Shown here one piece after another: positions 5,854-7,064 of a stretch of 7,064 bases of DNA (position 1 is its first letter; the number at the start of each line of letters is the position of its first letter). Made by a program: the position numbers and the translations under genes. Source of the DNA: Candidatus Altarchaeales archaeon (lineage in GTDB: Archaea > Altiarchaeota > Altiarchaeia > IMC4 > SCGC-AAA252-I15); NCBI GenBank assembly GCA_014729705.1, contig WJJK01000258.1, positions 1 through 7,064 of the forward strand. The letters run 5' to 3'. The notes beneath the pieces are model-generated. The model saw nothing but the letters and a program-made list of their open reading frames with translations, was not told where the DNA came from and ran no database searches.

Positions 5854-6306
5854 ATGAAGATAAACTACTCGAAAAAGGAGGTCGACGGATCAACCAGTGT
5901 TTCAGCGCAAGGCAGGGACATGAACATATCCTTTAAGGATGCCGTCGTCTTATCCGATTTCCTACGGGGCAAAACACTTTCATCAGCCCTCAAACAACTT
6001 GATGCGGTGGTTGAAAAGAAGCTCCCCGTACCCTACAGGCGATTTAACACGGGCATAGGACATAGGAAGGGCGGACAAGCCAAGGTAGGCAAGTATCCTG
6101 TGAAGGCCGCTCAACACTTCAAAGACGTATTACGGAACCTTGAGGGTAATGCGGAATACAAGGGCCTTGAGGCAGAGGATCTTAAGATAATACACATTCA
6201 GGCCTTGAAGGGTCGCGCGATACTTAAAAGAAAACCTAAAGGCCGTTGGAAGCCTTGGAGTACGCAGTACGTGAACATACAGGTTATAGCCCAGGAGCAG
6301 ACTTAA
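5854..6306 (+). CDS. rpl22: Large-subunit ribosomal protein L22 (uL22), archaeal type
   Basis: L22 binds all domains of 23S rRNA, and its hairpin narrows the exit tunnel together with L4. The 150-aa length is the archaeal/eukaryotic form; bacterial L22 is about 110 aa. It begins MKINYSKK, close to the archaeal consensus. The helix ISFKDAVVLSDFLRGKTLSS (25-44), RRFNTGIGHRKGG (62-74) and the C-terminal hairpin region RAILKRKPKGRWKPWSTQYV (121-140) followed by NIQVI are the expected elements. An internal ATG at residue 23 would lose the conserved N-terminus and is rejected. The start lies 5 bp after the S19 stop in an A-only stretch with no Shine-Dalgarno sequence. Confidence 0.96.
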   Translation: MKINYSKKEVDGSTSVSAQGRDMNISFKDAVVLSDFLRGKTLSSALKQLDAVVEKKLPVPYRRFNTGIGHRKGGQAKVGKYPVKAAQHFKDVLRNLEGNAEYKGLEAEDLKIIHIQALKGRAILKRKPKGRWKPWSTQYVNIQVIAQEQT

Positions 6307-6312
6307 AATAAA

Positions 6313-7064
6313 ATGGCGATGGAGAAACATTTCATTCAGGAGGGAGTAATCCGCTCGGAGATAGAGAACTACTTGAAGGAGGAGGTCAGCAGGGCGGGAT
6401 ACTCTGGAATCAACATCCAGAAGACGCCTCTGGCCACCCGCATAATACTTTACGTTGAAAACCCGCCTCTTGTCATAGGCAAGAAAGGGCGTAGGATCAA
6501 GGGTTTAACCGAGCACCTGAAAAACCTATACAACGTTGAGAATCCGGTGGTGGATGTGCAGAAAATCGAGAAACCCACCCTCGACCCCAACATCATAGCA
6601 AGACGCATCGCCCTCGCCCTTGAGAGGGGCATGCATCGAAGACGAGTAGCCTATAAGGCTTTGAGGGCTGTGATGGAATCACGCGCCCGCGGGGTAGAAA
6701 TAGTTTTATCCGGGAAAATCGTCGGTAAAGGCGGCAGAAGCCGTGTTGAAAAATACAGTGAAGGCTACATGAAGAAGGCGGGCGACAGCTTGAAGCTGGT
6801 TCAGATGGGTTCGACTCAAGCCTACCTTAAGGCGGGGGTAATCGGGGTGACGGTGAAAATAGTTTTACCTGAAACCAAGTTCCCGGACCAGATATCGGTT
6901 ATAGAAGCCTCGAAACCTCAGGAGCCTGAACCGGAGGACGTCAAGCCCGAAAAGAAGAGCAAAAAGAAGACGGCAAAGAAAACCAAAAAGAAATCTGAAA
7001 CGAAAAAGAAAGCCGAGGCCGAAGAGAAGGATGAGTCGGCCTCCGAAAAACCCCTGCAGGAGAC
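6313..7064 (+). CDS. rps3: Small-subunit ribosomal protein S3 (uS3), partial at right edge
   Basis: S3 forms part of the mRNA entry site on the 30S head. The window holds 250 codons and ends inside the gene. The N-terminus MAMEKHFIQEGVIRSEIENY is typical of archaeal S3. A type II KH domain follows with the GxxG loop GKKG at 56-59 (LVIGKKGRRIKGLTEHL). The C-terminal S3 domain includes GVEIVLSGKIVGKGGRSRVE (127-146) and VKIVLPETKFPD (181-192). From about residue 200 the sequence becomes low complexity: a Pro/Glu stretch, then a Lys-rich tail (K214-K233) and a Glu-rich segment that continues to the edge. The ATG lies 6 bp after the L22 stop without a good Shine-Dalgarno site; a second ATG two codons later is a minor alternative. 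In archaea L29 normally follows. Confidence 0.95.
   Translation, partial: MAMEKHFIQEGVIRSEIENYLKEEVSRAGYSGINIQKTPLATRIILYVENPPLVIGKKGRRIKGLTEHLKNLYNVENPVVDVQKIEKPTLDPNIIARRIALALERGMHRRRVAYKALRAVMESRARGVEIVLSGKIVGKGGRSRVEKYSEGYMKKAGDSLKLVQMGSTQAYLKAGVIGVTVKIVLPETKFPDQISVIEASKPQEPEPEDVKPEKKSKKKTAKKTKKKSETKKKAEAEEKDESASEKPLQE

Overview
The window is archaeal chromosomal DNA. It holds the first seven genes of an archaeal S10-type ribosomal protein cluster on the + strand, and two genes on the - strand that point away from it. The archaeal assignment rests on four things: the gene order L3-L4-L23-L2-S19-L22-S3 with no S10 in front; the archaeal/eukaryotic-type long L22 (150 aa), S19 (133 aa) and L3 (322 aa); an archaeal-type GluRS with an STS-type KMSKS loop; and A/T-rich TATA-like boxes about 28 bp upstream of start codons. 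The lineage is not resolved. The proteins look euryarchaeal-like, but I cannot exclude a DPANN-type or Altiarchaeota-like genome.

Layout. On the - strand, positions 1-1115 hold the N-terminal 371 codons of a glutamyl-tRNA synthetase that runs off the left edge. Upstream of it, 1149-2609 encodes a 486-aa membrane-anchored protein made of a MEMO domain followed by an AMMECR1 domain. The 33 bp between these two genes contain a TATA-like box, so gltX probably has its own leaderless promoter as well as possible read-through. A 145-bp divergent control region (2610-2754) separates the MEMO gene from L3. It contains a TATA box for each direction, two abutting inverted repeats, a third hyphenated dyad and an imperfect direct repeat with a 33-bp period.

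On the + strand, L3 (2755-3723), L4, L23, L2, S19, L22 and S3 (cut by the right edge) follow with overlaps or gaps of at most 6 bp. This is a tightly packed operon with likely translational coupling. Most products build the large subunit: L2, L3 and L4 reach the peptidyl-transferase region, L22 and L4 line the exit tunnel, and L23 sits at the tunnel exit. S19 and S3 belong to the small-subunit head. GluRS adds a second translation function nearby.

The ribosomal genes are ordinary. The points that deserve attention are the GluRS, which lacks the usual archaeal N-terminal domain and has variant signature motifs; the membrane-anchored MEMO-AMMECR1 fusion; and the dyad-rich divergent promoter. 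I saw no mobile element, CRISPR array or RNA gene, and nothing that clearly qualifies as a wholly new system.
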